Assembly (NCBI RefSeq): GCF_008704425.1
Contig: NZ_CP023696.1
Span: 3,086,501-3,150,500 of the forward strand
DNA from: Streptomyces fradiae ATCC 10745 = DSM 40063
GTDB taxonomy: Bacteria > Actinomycetota > Actinomycetes > Streptomycetales > Streptomycetaceae
Direction: 5' to 3'
DNA length: 64,000 bases
The notes under the pieces are model-generated. The model saw only the letters and a program-made list of their open reading frames with translations. It had not been told where the DNA came from and did no database searches. A program made the position numbers and the translations under genes. This document shows, in pieces, positions 43,887 through 52,186 of the stretch (position 1 is its first letter; every line of letters begins with the position of its first letter).

Positions 43887-44885
43887 CTAGCCGAAGAAGA
43901 TCCGTACCGCGAAGAAGCTCACCGCGGCCACCGCGGCGGCGGCCGGCATGGTGATGAACCAGCCGAGCACGATGTTCTTGGCGACGCCCCAGCGGACCGC
44001 GTTGATCCGCTTCGTGGCGCCCACACCCATGATCGCCGAGGTGATGACATGGGTCGTGGAGATCGGCGCGTGGAACATGAACGACGCCGAGTACATGACG
44101 GACGCCGCCGTCGTCTCGGCCGCGAAGCCCTGCGGCGGGTCCAGCTCGATGATCCGGCGGCCGAGCGTGCGCATGATCCGCCAGCCGCCCGCGTACGTGC
44201 CGAGCGACAGCATCAGCGCGCTGGCGACCTTCACCCACAGCGGGATCGGGTCGCCGGACTGCTCGACGTCGGCGATGACCAGCGCCATCACCACGATGCC
44301 CATGGTCTTCTGGGCGTCCTGGAGGCCGTGGCCCAGCGCCATGGCCGCGGCGGAGACGGTCTGCGCGATGCGGAAGCCGCGCTTGGTCTTGTGCGGGCCC
44401 GACCTGCGGAAGATCCACATGATGGCGGCCATCACCAGGTAGCCGATGATCAGGCCGACGAACGGGGAGACGAACATCGGGATGACGATCTTCTCGAGGA
44501 CCCCGCCCCAGATGACCTCCGTCCCGCCGGCCAGCGCCGCGCCGACCATGCCGCCGAAGAGGGCGTGCGAGGACGAGGACGGCAGCCCGAAGTACCAGGT
44601 GACCAGGTTCCAGACGATCGCGCCGACCAGCGCGGCGAAGAGGATGCCCATCCCCTTGTCGCCGGTCGGCGTGGCGATGATGCCCTCGCTGACGGTCTTC
44701 GCGACGCCGCTGCCCATGAAGGCGCCGGCGAGGTTCATGACCGCCGCCATCAGCAGCGCGGCCCGCGGGGTGAGCGCCCGCGTCGACACGGAGGTGGCGA
44801 TGGCGTTCGCCGAGTCGTGGAAGCCGTTGGTGTACGTGAAGAAGAGCGCGACCCCGATGGTCACGACCAGTGCGAAGGTGTCCAC
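43887..44885 (-). CDS. pit: Low-affinity inorganic phosphate transporter (PiT family)
   Basis: A 332-residue membrane protein with the two PiT signature repeats: 'FTYTNGFHDSANAIATSVST' at the N-terminus and 'PISTTHVITSAIMGVG' near 280, where phosphate and cations pass. It imports metal-phosphate by proton symport. The DUF47 partner gene lies six bases upstream. Facing the pst operon, it places both cellular phosphate importers side by side. Confidence 0.93.
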   Translation of the reverse strand: MDTFALVVTIGVALFFTYTNGFHDSANAIATSVSTRALTPRAALLMAAVMNLAGAFMGSGVAKTVSEGIIATPTGDKGMGILFAALVGAIVWNLVTWYFGLPSSSSHALFGGMVGAALAGGTEVIWGGVLEKIVIPMFVSPFVGLIIGYLVMAAIMWIFRRSGPHKTKRGFRIAQTVSAAAMALGHGLQDAQKTMGIVVMALVIADVEQSGDPIPLWVKVASALMLSLGTYAGGWRIMRTLGRRIIELDPPQGFAAETTAASVMYSASFMFHAPISTTHVITSAIMGVGATKRINAVRWGVAKNIVLGWFITMPAAAAVAAVSFFAVRIFFG

Positions 44886-44891
44886 GGAGGT

Positions 44892-45512
44892 TCAGGACTC
44901 CTTGACGGCGATGGTCTCCACCGTGTTCGCCACGTGCTCGAAGGCGTCGGCCGCTTCCTCCAGCACGTCCACGATCTGCTTCAGCTTCAGCACCTCGATG
45001 GCGTCGTACTTGCCGTTGAAGAGGTGGGCGAGCAGCTTGCGGTGGATCTGGTCGGCCTGGTTCTCCAGGCGGTTGACCTCGATCCAGTACTCGGTGAGGT
45101 TGTCCATCGTCCGCAGGTGCGGCATCGCCTCGGCGGTCAGCTCGGCGGCCCGCGCCAGCACCTCGATCTGCTGCTCGACGCCCTTCGGCAGCTCCTCGAT
45201 GTTGTAGAGGACGACGAGGTCGACGGCCTCCTCCATGAAGTCCATGATGTCGTCGAGCGACGAGGCCAGGGCGTAGATGTCCTCGCGGTCGAACGGCGTG
45301 ATGAAGGAGGAGTTCAGCTGGTGGAAGATCGCGTGGGTGGCGTCGTCCCCGGCGTGCTCGGCCGCCCGCATGCGCTCCGCGATGTCGGCCCTCGCGGACG
45401 CCTCCGCTCCCAGCAGTTCCATCAGGAGCTTCGAGCCGGTGACGATGTTGTCCGCCGATGCGGAGAACATGTCGTAGAAGCTCGTCTCCCGGGGGGTCAG
45501 ACGAAAGCGCAC
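44892..45512 (-). CDS. DUF47 family PhoU-like Pit accessory protein
   Basis: A 206-residue helical protein, GTG start. 'FYDMFSASADNIVTGSKLLM' and 'MRAAEHAGDDATHAIFHQLN' followed by 'FDREDIYALASSLDDIMDFM' are the DUF47/YkaA family marks, a PhoU-like bundle that binds metal through ExxxD motifs. These proteins are made with Pit transporters and probably gate them. The divergent space 45513-45702 carries the csoR operator on its right; I could not find a clear PHO box for pit. Confidence 0.92.
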   Translation of the reverse strand: MRFRLTPRETSFYDMFSASADNIVTGSKLLMELLGAEASARADIAERMRAAEHAGDDATHAIFHQLNSSFITPFDREDIYALASSLDDIMDFMEEAVDLVVLYNIEELPKGVEQQIEVLARAAELTAEAMPHLRTMDNLTEYWIEVNRLENQADQIHRKLLAHLFNGKYDAIEVLKLKQIVDVLEEAADAFEHVANTVETIAVKES

Positions 45513-45654
45513 GGGGGGTCCTTCGGTGCATGGAGGTCGGTCAGGCTGATGCTAGGCGCATCATCCGGCCACGGCGAACCGGCGTTTCTCAGTGTCGCCC
45601 ATCGGGCCCGGTGAACTGAACCGACCCCGCACAATCCCCCGAGGATCGGTAACA

Positions 45655-45673
45655 TATACCCGCGAGGGGTATA
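45655..45673. promoter_or_regulatory. CsoR operator
   Basis: TATACCC (45655-45661) and GGGTATA (45667-45673) with a 5-base middle match the known CsoR operator of Streptomyces. It sits 30 bases before the csoR start, so CsoR represses itself until copper binds. Confidence 0.85.
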
Positions 45674-45702
45674 CCCACCCTTTGCGGACAACGGGAGGAC
45701 CC

Positions 45703-46056
45703 ATGACGACCACCGAGCCCGCCGGCCTGCCGGTCGCCGAGCCCGTCCGCACCCACGGTGACCACGATCACGCGGTGCACGGCTACCACAAGCAGAAGGA
45801 CGAGCACCTCAAGCGCCTGCGCCGGATCGAAGGCCAGATCAGGGGCCTGCAGCGGATGGTCGACGAGGACGTCTACTGCATCGACATCCTCACCCAGGTA
45901 TCGGCGTCCACGAAGGCGCTGCAGTCCTTCGCCCTCCAGCTGCTGGAGGAGCACCTGCGCCACTGCGTCGCGGACGCGGCGCTCAGGGGCGGCAACGAGA
46001 TCGACGCGAAGGTCGAGGAGGCCACGAAGGCCATCGCCCGGATGATGCGGACGTGA
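45703..46056 (+). CDS. csoR: Copper-sensing repressor CsoR
   Basis: A 117-residue four-helix protein; ATG 45703 follows GGGAGG. Copper ligands C59, H84 and C88 have the exact Cys-x24-His-x3-Cys spacing of CsoR. 'HLKRLRRIEGQIRGLQRMVD' is the family signature of the DNA-contact helix. It leaves DNA on binding Cu(I). The first 25 residues contain His and acidic residues. No copper pump gene is adjacent, so other targets are distant. Confidence 0.95.
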   Translation: MTTTEPAGLPVAEPVRTHGDHDHAVHGYHKQKDEHLKRLRRIEGQIRGLQRMVDEDVYCIDILTQVSASTKALQSFALQLLEEHLRHCVADAALRGGNEIDAKVEEATKAIARMMRT

Positions 46057-46117
46057 CGCCCGGGGCTGTCCGAAACCGATCGATGACCGGTCGATAACCG
46101 GGTCGATGACCGACCGC

Positions 46118-46306
46118 TCAGCAGACCGGCGCGGCCTGGCCCTCCGGTCCGGCGGACACCCTCAGCACCTCGTCGATCCGGTCACGGCTGAGCCGCTCCC
46201 CGTCGGCGGTCGCGGCGGCGATCATCAGCTCCCCGCACAGTTCGATCTCGGCGAGCGCCACGTGGTCCTGGAGGGTCTTCGCAGTGAGGAGCAGCAGCGG
46301 GGCCAC
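46118..46306 (-). CDS. Small hypothetical protein (62 residues)
   Basis: GTG at 46306 follows AGAGGTGA. The product ('APLLLLTAKTLQDHVALAEI', 'ELCGELMIAAATADGERLSR') reads as two helices and a short tail ending in Cys. Codon use is Streptomyces-like. Convergent with csoR. It has no domain that I recognise. The 285 bases upstream (46307-46591) are C-rich with CGGCCGCGGGACCC repeats near 46480-46515. Confidence 0.65.
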   Translation of the reverse strand: MAPLLLLTAKTLQDHVALAEIELCGELMIAAATADGERLSRDRIDEVLRVSAGPEGQAAPVC

Positions 46307-46591
46307 GCGCGTTCACCTCTTCCGGCCGGGTTCGGCTTCCCAGCGTAGGGAGCGGAGCACGTAGCGCGCATGACACGTCCGGACCATTCTCGGCCCACCC
46401 GACCGGCCCCCCGCACCCCCTGACACGGGCCCTCCCGGCGCGCCGCGCGCCCGAGCCGGCGGGGCCGCGGGCTCCCGGCCGCGGGCCCCCGGCCGCGGGA
46501 CCCGGCCGCGGGACCCCCGCACGCCCCCGCGGGCTCCCGGTGCGAGCCCGGATGGCCGGGACACGGCGGCCGGGCGGCATCCCGGTGGCGG

Positions 46592-47548
46592 CTACGTGGA
46601 GATCCGCCCCGTGTAGATGTGGGCGCGCGGCGGCAGCCACACCTCCACCTCCGCCCCGAACGCGTACAGCTCCGTGGTGGAGGCCACCTCCACCTCCCGC
46701 TCCCCGTTGGCGAAGCTGAAGCGGTGCCGCACCTTCCGCAGCCGCCCCGCCTCGTCCAGGTACGCGTCGAAGGGCACCGTGTCCGTGACGAACCCTTTCG
46801 CCGCCGCCACCAGTGCCCCCCGCGCCCACGGGGCGGCCGCGCGCGCGGCGGCGCCGATGTCCGTCGTGCCCCGGTAGTGCGCGACCCGCACGCCCCCCAC
46901 CCGTACCCGGCCCACGTACGTGACCTTCCGCGCCGCGCGCAGCAGCTCGGCCGCCGCGCCCGGGTCGGTGGCCCCGCCCGTGACGAGATTGCCGTCCTGG
47001 AGGGTGGTGGTGTCCACCCGCACCCACTTGTCGGCGGGCACCCCGGCGCCCCGGTCCTTCATGTACAGGGCGCCCGGCGTGAACAGCTCGGTGATCGCCC
47101 GGCGCGGCCGGTCGCCGTCCTCGGGGAGCAGCACCCGGACCCGCCCGTGCCCGGCGCGGAAGTCGTACCCGCCCTCGCCCTCGATGGTCAGCCGCGTGCC
47201 GCCCGTCACCATCTCCAGCGCGGTCCTGGCCCTGGACGTACCGGACCGGGCGAGCAGGTCGGGCGCGGCGCGCACCGCCCCGAGCGGCCCCCCGCCCACC
47301 TCACCGGCACCGGCCTCCCCGGCCTCGCCCGCGCCCGCCGGCCCCGAAGCGCCCGCATCCGCCGCCCCGGCCTCGCCCGCATCCACCGGCCCGGCGACGA
47401 CCTTCCCGGCGGGCGGCCTCACGGCCCCGGCGCCCCCGCCGGGCGAGCAACCGGCCAGCACCGCAGCAACCGCCGCCACCATCGCCGCGGTGGCGGTGAC
47501 GGCGTCCGCGCCGACCGCCCGTGTGCGCCTGTGCACCACCATCGCCAT
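46592..47548 (-). CDS. Lipoprotein, LppX/LprAFG-like
   Basis: A 318-residue lipoprotein with lipobox 'VLAGC' near residue 34. About 60 Ala/Gly/Glu-rich residues follow, then a domain with 'TRLTIEGEGGYDF', 'GALYMKDRG', 'VRVDTTTLQDG' and 'PFDAYLDEAGRLRKVRHRFS', the curved beta-sheet pattern of LppX/LprG lipid carriers. It probably sits on the outer face of the membrane and carries a lipid or hydrophobic molecule; this is inferred from fold. Confidence 0.78.
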   Translation of the reverse strand: MAMVVHRRTRAVGADAVTATAAMVAAVAAVLAGCSPGGGAGAVRPPAGKVVAGPVDAGEAGAADAGASGPAGAGEAGEAGAGEVGGGPLGAVRAAPDLLARSGTSRARTALEMVTGGTRLTIEGEGGYDFRAGHGRVRVLLPEDGDRPRRAITELFTPGALYMKDRGAGVPADKWVRVDTTTLQDGNLVTGGATDPGAAAELLRAARKVTYVGRVRVGGVRVAHYRGTTDIGAAARAAAPWARGALVAAAKGFVTDTVPFDAYLDEAGRLRKVRHRFSFANGEREVEVASTTELYAFGAEVEVWLPPRAHIYTGRIST

Positions 47549-47697
47549 CGCCTGCCTACCCCAACACCGTGCCGCTGCCTGCCGAACCCCCGCCTTCGGC
47601 CCGCGGTCTCGACGACCGGGGGACGCCCCACTCGCCTAACGACGGCTGTCTTCGCCCGTCACGCCCGCGCGGCCCCCGCCGCCGGTACGGTGGACGG

Positions 47698-47901
47698 GTG
47701 CACTCGCATGACGTGTCCTCGACGTCGCCGGCCACCGGCGGCGCACCGCACCAGGCGACCACCACCGAACGCGGCGCCTTCGCCCTCGCCCGCTGCCCCT
47801 GCGGCTGGTCGGGCCCCGCGCGCCGCTCCCGCGAACGGGCCCGCGCGGACGCCGCCGCGCACATGAACATGACGGAACAGGCGCACCCCGTGCCGGGGTG
47901 A
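47698..47901 (+). CDS. Small Cys/His-rich hypothetical protein (67 residues)
   Basis: GTG at 47698. A disordered start precedes 'FALARCPCGWSGPARRSRER' and 'AHMNMTEQAH'. The CPCGW motif is typical of small zinc-knuckle-like proteins found widely in Streptomyces. The ribosome site is weak. The start and function are uncertain. Confidence 0.55.
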   Translation: MHSHDVSSTSPATGGAPHQATTTERGAFALARCPCGWSGPARRSRERARADAAAHMNMTEQAHPVPG

Positions 47902-48047
47902 CACCGGGCACCGGCCGGGCCGCCCCGTCAGCCGGGCGGCCCCTCGGCCACGCGCCCCGGCCACCACCCACGGGGCGAGATCACCACCCGCACAGCCCCG
48001 CCACCACCCACGCGGCGAGATCACCGCCCCCACGCCCCCGTCACCGC

Positions 48048-48767
48048 CTACGCGGCGAGGTCGCGCTCACCTCCCCCGCCCGCTTCCCCGCGAGGGTCCG
48101 CCAGTGCGACCGTCTCGTGCCGGCCCCCGCCTCCGGGGGCCTTCCGGGACCGTACGAGCACCCCGGCCCGCGGGGAGCGGGCGACGGCGGAGGCGAAGGG
48201 GGTGAGCAGGGCGAGCGCGACGGGCGCGAGGAGCAGCGCGACCGCGGTGCCCAGCGCGAAGCCGCCGATGACGTCGGTCGGGTAGTGGACGCCCATGTAG
48301 ACGCGGCAGAAGCCCTCGGCGAGGGCGAGGCCGATGGCGGCGGCGCCGAACCGCTTGTTCACGATGAAGAGGCCGACCGCGATGGCCATGGCCAGGGTGG
48401 CGTGGTCGCTGACGAACGAGTAGTCCGTCTTGCCCTGGACCAGGACCTCCAGCCCCTCGTGGTCGCGGAACGGTCGGGGCCGTTCGACGAAGCCGCGGAT
48501 GGGGACGTTGACGAGGACGGCGAGCGCGGCGGCGAGCGGCGCCCACACGATCCCGGCGGCGGCGGTGACGGAGTCCTCCGCCGTGCCGCTGCTGCGGCCG
48601 CGCCACCAGCACCACACGGCGACGAGGACGAGGCCCAGCATGATGCCGTACTCGCCGACGAAGCCCATGACGCGGTCGAACCAGCCGGGGGCGGCCTTGG
48701 CCAGCCCGTTGATGTCGTAGAGCAGGCTGACATCGGGGTTCGTACCGTCCGATGCGAGTCCGGCCAT
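48048..48767 (-). CDS. PAP2-family phosphatase
   Basis: A 239-residue membrane protein with six helices. The three catalytic motifs are present: 'VERPRPF' (KxxxxxxRP type), 'SFVSDHATLA' (PSGH position, here VSDH) and 'RVYMGVHYPTDVIGG' with the nucleophile His. It dephosphorylates a lipid phosphate such as phosphatidic acid or undecaprenyl pyrophosphate. The C-terminal 40 residues are a basic cytoplasmic tail. Not closely linked to its neighbours. Confidence 0.9.
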   Translation of the reverse strand: MAGLASDGTNPDVSLLYDINGLAKAAPGWFDRVMGFVGEYGIMLGLVLVAVWCWWRGRSSGTAEDSVTAAAGIVWAPLAAALAVLVNVPIRGFVERPRPFRDHEGLEVLVQGKTDYSFVSDHATLAMAIAVGLFIVNKRFGAAAIGLALAEGFCRVYMGVHYPTDVIGGFALGTAVALLLAPVALALLTPFASAVARSPRAGVLVRSRKAPGGGGRHETVALADPRGEAGGGGERDLAA

Positions 48768-48915
48768 GCGCTGCGGCCCCTTGCCTTGTGCTGCGGTGAG
48801 GTGGGTGCGGTCCTTCGAGGGAACGACGTGTGTGAGGGGTACGTTCCACGCTCCACGAAACGCTCACACGACGTTACCGAAGAGAGATCACCGCTCGGCG
48901 GCCGGGCTCTCCCGA

Positions 48916-49932
48916 TCAGGCGTCAGTTCCGCGCCGGGGAAGGGCCTGCGCCCCGTCGCTCGTCACGCGGGTGGCGCCGAAGTAGTCCGGGGTGTCGATC
49001 TTGTCGAAGCGGATGACCGCGCCGGTGTAGGGCGCGTTGATCATGTAGCCGCCGCCGACGTACATGCCGACGTGCCGGATGGCGCGCGAGTCGGTCAGGT
49101 CGTCGGAGAAGAACACGAGGTCGCCGGGGAGGAGCTCCTCGCGGGAGGGGTGGGGTCCGGCGTTGTACTGGTCGTTGGCGACGCGCGGCAGGTCGATGCC
49201 GACCGTGGCGTACGCGGCCTGGGTGAGCCCGGAGCAGTCGAACCGGCCGCCGTCAGCGGCGGTGCCCTCGCCGCCCCACAGGTACGGCTTGCCGAGCTGC
49301 TTCTGGGCGAAGTAGATCGCGCCGGCGGCCTGCCGGGAGGGCTCGACGGGGGCGACCGGCCGGGCGAAGCTCTTCTCCAGGGAGCGGATGACGCGCACGT
49401 AGTTCTGCGTCTCCTTGTACGGGGGGACGCCGCCGTACTTGATGACCGCGTACGCGCCGGCGTTGTAGGCCGCGAGCATGTTGTCGGTCGGGTCGCCGGG
49501 GACGTCCTTCACGTACTGCGCGAGGGAGCAGTCGTAGGAGGCCGCGGAGGGGATGGCGTCGTTGGGGTCCCACACGTCGCGGTCGCCGTCCTTGTCGCCG
49601 TCCACGCCGTGCGCGGCCCAGGTGCCGGGGATGAACTGGGCGATGCCCTGGGCCTGAGCGTGGCTCTGGGCGCGGGGGTTCCAGCCGCTCTCCTGGTAGA
49701 GCTGGGCGGCGAGCAGCGCGGGGTTGACGGCCGGGCAGAGGTTGCCCCACCGCTGGACGAGCGGCTGGTACGCGGCGGGCACGGCGCCCTTGGCCAGCCC
49801 GACGGCCCCCCGCACCCCGCCTCCGGCCCCGCCGAGCTGGGCGGCGACGACGTAGGTCCCGACGACGAGCAGCGCGACGAAACTCAGGCAGGCGCCGACG
49901 ACGACCCCGCCCACCAGCCACGTCTTACGCAC
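48916..49932 (-). CDS. Lytic transglycosylase / NlpC-P60 endopeptidase
   Basis: A 338-residue two-domain cell-wall hydrolase. GTG 49932 is preferred because GGGGG lies seven bases upstream, over a TTG at 49938. One N-terminal helix, then a transglycosylase domain with catalytic Glu in 'LYQESGWNPRAQ' and 'AQGIAQFIPGTW', then NlpC/P60 with Cys in 'RFDCSGLTQAAY' and His in 'IRHVGMYVGGG'. Such fusions (VirB1- or CwlT-like) open peptidoglycan for secretion systems, and the type IV-like operon begins 1.8 kb away. Opposite strand, so the link is by context. Confidence 0.92.
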   Translation of the reverse strand: MRKTWLVGGVVVGACLSFVALLVVGTYVVAAQLGGAGGGVRGAVGLAKGAVPAAYQPLVQRWGNLCPAVNPALLAAQLYQESGWNPRAQSHAQAQGIAQFIPGTWAAHGVDGDKDGDRDVWDPNDAIPSAASYDCSLAQYVKDVPGDPTDNMLAAYNAGAYAVIKYGGVPPYKETQNYVRVIRSLEKSFARPVAPVEPSRQAAGAIYFAQKQLGKPYLWGGEGTAADGGRFDCSGLTQAAYATVGIDLPRVANDQYNAGPHPSREELLPGDLVFFSDDLTDSRAIRHVGMYVGGGYMINAPYTGAVIRFDKIDTPDYFGATRVTSDGAQALPRRGTDA

Positions 49933-50231
49933 CGTCAAACCCCCGTACGGAGTAGGACCGCCACCGCCGAGCCCAGTCTAGGTACCGAAGCCCGTCCCAC
50001 GTAGGCATGAAAGCGCATTGCATCCGAAAACCAGCACATGTGATCATCCGTCGCATGACCACACCGGGGGCAGGTCACACAGAGGCGACACCGGCACGGC
50101 CACACTCCAGACCACCCCCGCCCATGAGGCGACGGGCCCAGCGCGTACACGGGCTCCGGCGTCATCCGCGCGAGCCGGGTCCGCTACGAGCACGACGCCC
50201 AGGGCCGCGTCGTCCTGCGCCCGAGAACCCG

Positions 50232-50369
50232 CCTGTCACGCAGGCCGGACACCTGGACACCCCGCGCCAACTGGAGGAGTACCGGATGCTCCTGGACCGC
50301 ATGGAAGCGGTCGCCCTGGAGCCGGAGAAGTCCCGCGACCTCATCCACGCCATCGCCCGAGACCTGTGA
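50232..50369 (+). pseudogene. C-terminal remnant of an XRE/DUF5753 regulator
   Basis: 'LDTPRQLEEYRMLLDRMEAV' followed by ALEPEKSRDLIHAIARDL is the ending of DUF5753-type XRE regulators, which are encoded just before DUF397 genes. Here the DUF397 gene follows 11 bases on, but the helix-turn-helix and most of the DUF5753 domain are missing; no start precedes the remnant. Upstream (49933-50231) I see no gene, though a second frame reads 'VIRASRVRYEHDAQGRVVLR', which may be more debris. Confidence 0.65.
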
Positions 50370-50380
50370 AGGGACCCTCG

Positions 50381-50725
50381 ATGCACAGCACGTTCGGCCA
50401 GGCCGCCTGGCGCAAGTCCTCGCACTGCGCCACCGGCGACGCCTGCATACACCTCGCCCCCGCCCCCCAGGGCGCCGTCAGACTGACCGAGAGCAGCGAC
50501 CCGTCGGGCACCGTGCTCACGCTGGCCCCCGCCACCTGGAGGGCCTGGCGGCGGGCCATCGGGGACGGGCGGCTGCCCCGGCCGGACGCGGAGCCCGGTC
50601 CCGGCGGGCGCCTGCTCCTGCGGAGCCCCGACGACCAGGGCCTCGTCGTCACCACGACCACCGCGCAGTGGGAGGCCTTCGCCGCCGGGGTGCGGGACGG
50701 CGAGTTCGACCGGCCGGCGGGCTGA
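50381..50725 (+). CDS. DUF397 protein
   Basis: A 114-residue protein. 'QAAWRKSSHCATGDACIHLA' and 'VRLTESSDPSGTVLTLAPAT' are the DUF397 signature (WRKSS...CVEVA). These small acidic partners of XRE regulators are encoded in large numbers in Streptomyces and are thought to counter the regulator. Its partner here is only a remnant, so the protein may be orphaned. ATG 50381 follows GAAGGGACC. The 497-base stretch after it (50726-51222) has no gene but holds a dre site. Confidence 0.85.
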   Translation: MHSTFGQAAWRKSSHCATGDACIHLAPAPQGAVRLTESSDPSGTVLTLAPATWRAWRRAIGDGRLPRPDAEPGPGGRLLLRSPDDQGLVVTTTTAQWEAFAAGVRDGEFDRPAG

Positions 50726-51118
50726 GAGCGGCGCCCGTCCGCGTACCGCCCGGCCCGGAGGAGGGCGAACGAAAGCTGTACGCAAGTGAACATCGGGAGA
50801 ACACTCCAGCCGGTCCGCGCCGGGTGGCCCCCTCCGCCCGCACCCCGCGCGCAGGCGCTGCGGACATCACACGGACGGGACGCAACCACGGCGGGCTTTC
50901 CCTCGTCCTCCCTTGAGCAGACCGTCCGTCAGATTCGCTGCCGGAGTCGACCCTGCCCGGTCGATCCCCTTTGACCTGCACGGATACCGCGACGCACCAG
51001 AGTCGTGCGGGGTGCGGCGCCCGGCCGCACCAGGGAGAGCCCTCAGGGGCGGACCCCGGGGCACCCCCTCCGGAAGGCCCTTCCCGACTCACCGTCACCC
51101 TCCACCCGGCCCCCTCCA

Positions 51119-51134
51119 AGTGGTCTGGACCACT
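51119..51134. promoter_or_regulatory. DasR-responsive element (dre)
   Basis: AGTGGTCTGGACCACT matches the dre consensus AGTGGTCTAGACCACT at 15 of 16 positions. It ends five bases before TACGCT (51139-51144), a good -10 hexamer, and 89 bases before the small membrane-protein gene. DasR, the N-acetylglucosamine-sensing GntR regulator, would block this promoter until sugar phosphate accumulates. Confidence 0.72.
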
Positions 51135-51222
51135 GCGCTACGCTGGGGCGTGCAGCCGCAAACGGCTGTCGTTCACACCCCGGCACCACGACCAGCCGGG
51201 GCCAGCACCACAGGAGAGCACC

Positions 51223-51351
51223 ATGGGGAACAAGGTGAGCCGTCTCGGGGACTCCGGGGGAACGGCCGCCGCGATCGCCGTCATCGCACTGACCGCCGTC
51301 GCCATCGTGGTTCTGGGCTACTTCCTCTTCTCCCAGACGGGACAGTCCTGA
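51223..51351 (+). CDS. 42-residue single-pass membrane protein
   Basis: ATG 51223 follows AGGAGAG. The product starts MGNKVSRLGDSGG, then one helix 'TAAAIAVIALTAVAIVVLGY' and a short end (FLFSQTGQS). It is clearly a real gene: strong ribosome site, own promoter with a dre, own hairpin at 51439-51468. Function unknown. It lies just before the type IV-like operon. Confidence 0.8.
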   Translation: MGNKVSRLGDSGGTAAAIAVIALTAVAIVVLGYFLFSQTGQS

Positions 51352-51438
51352 CCCTGACGGGGGTTCCGACGGAGCCCTGACGGGCGATCAGACCTCGCCC
51401 AGCACCACGCACCACACGCAGTACACGCACCACGTCCG

Positions 51439-51468
51439 CGCCGCCGCCGGAGACTTCCGGCGGCGGCG
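51439..51468 (+). terminator. Hairpin after the 42-residue membrane protein
   Basis: CGCCGCCGCCGGA (51439-51451) and TCCGGCGGCGGCG (51456-51468) are perfect complements with a GACT loop. It lies 88 bases after the stop codon. No T-run. The rest of 51352-51740 has no gene. Confidence 0.75.
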
Positions 51469-51682
51469 TCGCCGTTCCGTCGACAAACCCCCAGTTAAGG
51501 GACAACGACGGTCATTGCCCGCAGTCACGCACCGTGATACACAGAGTCACCATGCGTGTATCCGTACGGGCCGGACCCCGAGCCTCCGCAGGTCAGAGGG
51601 GTCGGGCCGGTCAAACGTGCGGTGATCGGGTAAAGAGACCCGCCAAGACGTCGTACGACGGCGGTTCGATCAGCGAAGATAG

Positions 51683-51714
51683 TTGACGGCCCGTGTCATC
51701 CGGCGGGCCGTCAA
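51683..51714. promoter_or_regulatory. Inverted repeat at the head of the type IV-like operon
   Basis: TTGACGGCCCG (51683-51693) and CGGGCCGTCAA (51704-51714) are exact complements with 10 bases between, ending 26 bases before the first ATG. TTGACG could also serve as a -35. It may be an operator, or a leader hairpin that sets translation of the operon. Confidence 0.55.
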
Positions 51715-51740
51715 ACTACCGATAAGGGGCGGTGAGTTAC

Positions 51741-52049
51741 ATGTTCCTGGCGGCCGAGAAGGGCGACATCACCACCATCATTGGCGGAATCGCCCCGAAC
51801 TGGGGGCCCTTCGGGAGCCTGGGCAACCAGGCGCGCCTGATGGTCGAGATCGTGATGGCCGTGGCCATCCTGCTGTGCCTCGGCATCGCCATCTGGGGCG
51901 CGGCCAAGCAGCGCATCGGCGCCACCGCGCTGCGCGACACGTTCAGCGCCGAGCAGGGCAAGGGCCTGATCGTGGCCGGCCTGACCGGCGTCTTCATCAT
52001 CGGATCGCTCGGCACGCTGTTCACCATCGTCTACGGGATGGCCGTCTAG
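51741..52049 (+). CDS. Small two-helix membrane protein, VirB2/pilin-like
   Basis: A 102-residue protein; ATG 51741 follows GGGGCGGTGAG (a GTG at 51732 is possible). Two membrane helices ('IVMAVAILLCLGIAIWGAAK' and 'GLIVAGLTGVFIIGSLGTLF') are joined by a short basic loop, the layout of VirB2/TrbC pilins, but it has no long signal peptide. It is first in the operon, which is where pilin genes often lie. Homology is inferred from size, topology and context. Confidence 0.7.
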   Translation: MFLAAEKGDITTIIGGIAPNWGPFGSLGNQARLMVEIVMAVAILLCLGIAIWGAAKQRIGATALRDTFSAEQGKGLIVAGLTGVFIIGSLGTLFTIVYGMAV

Positions 52050-52186
52050 CCGCCGTCCCGCCCGACCCGCCTCCAGCTCCGGCGCCCGCAGAGGATGCGT
52101 CTCCTGATGTCCACTCACCACACCGCGCACGCGACGCGGACAGCAGTACGGCAGATGCAGCCATCGTTCGAGGAGGCGTACCCGTC

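Noticed and set aside
45513-45650. GGTTCAGTTCACC on the minus strand before the Pit accessory gene as a PHO box
   Set aside because: The two TTCA cores are 5 bases apart, not 11, and no further unit is in register.
50890-50990. GGGTCGACTCC on the minus strand, reminiscent of a tRNA T-loop
   Set aside because: The arms do not pair (A facing G), and no acceptor or anticodon stem can be drawn around it.
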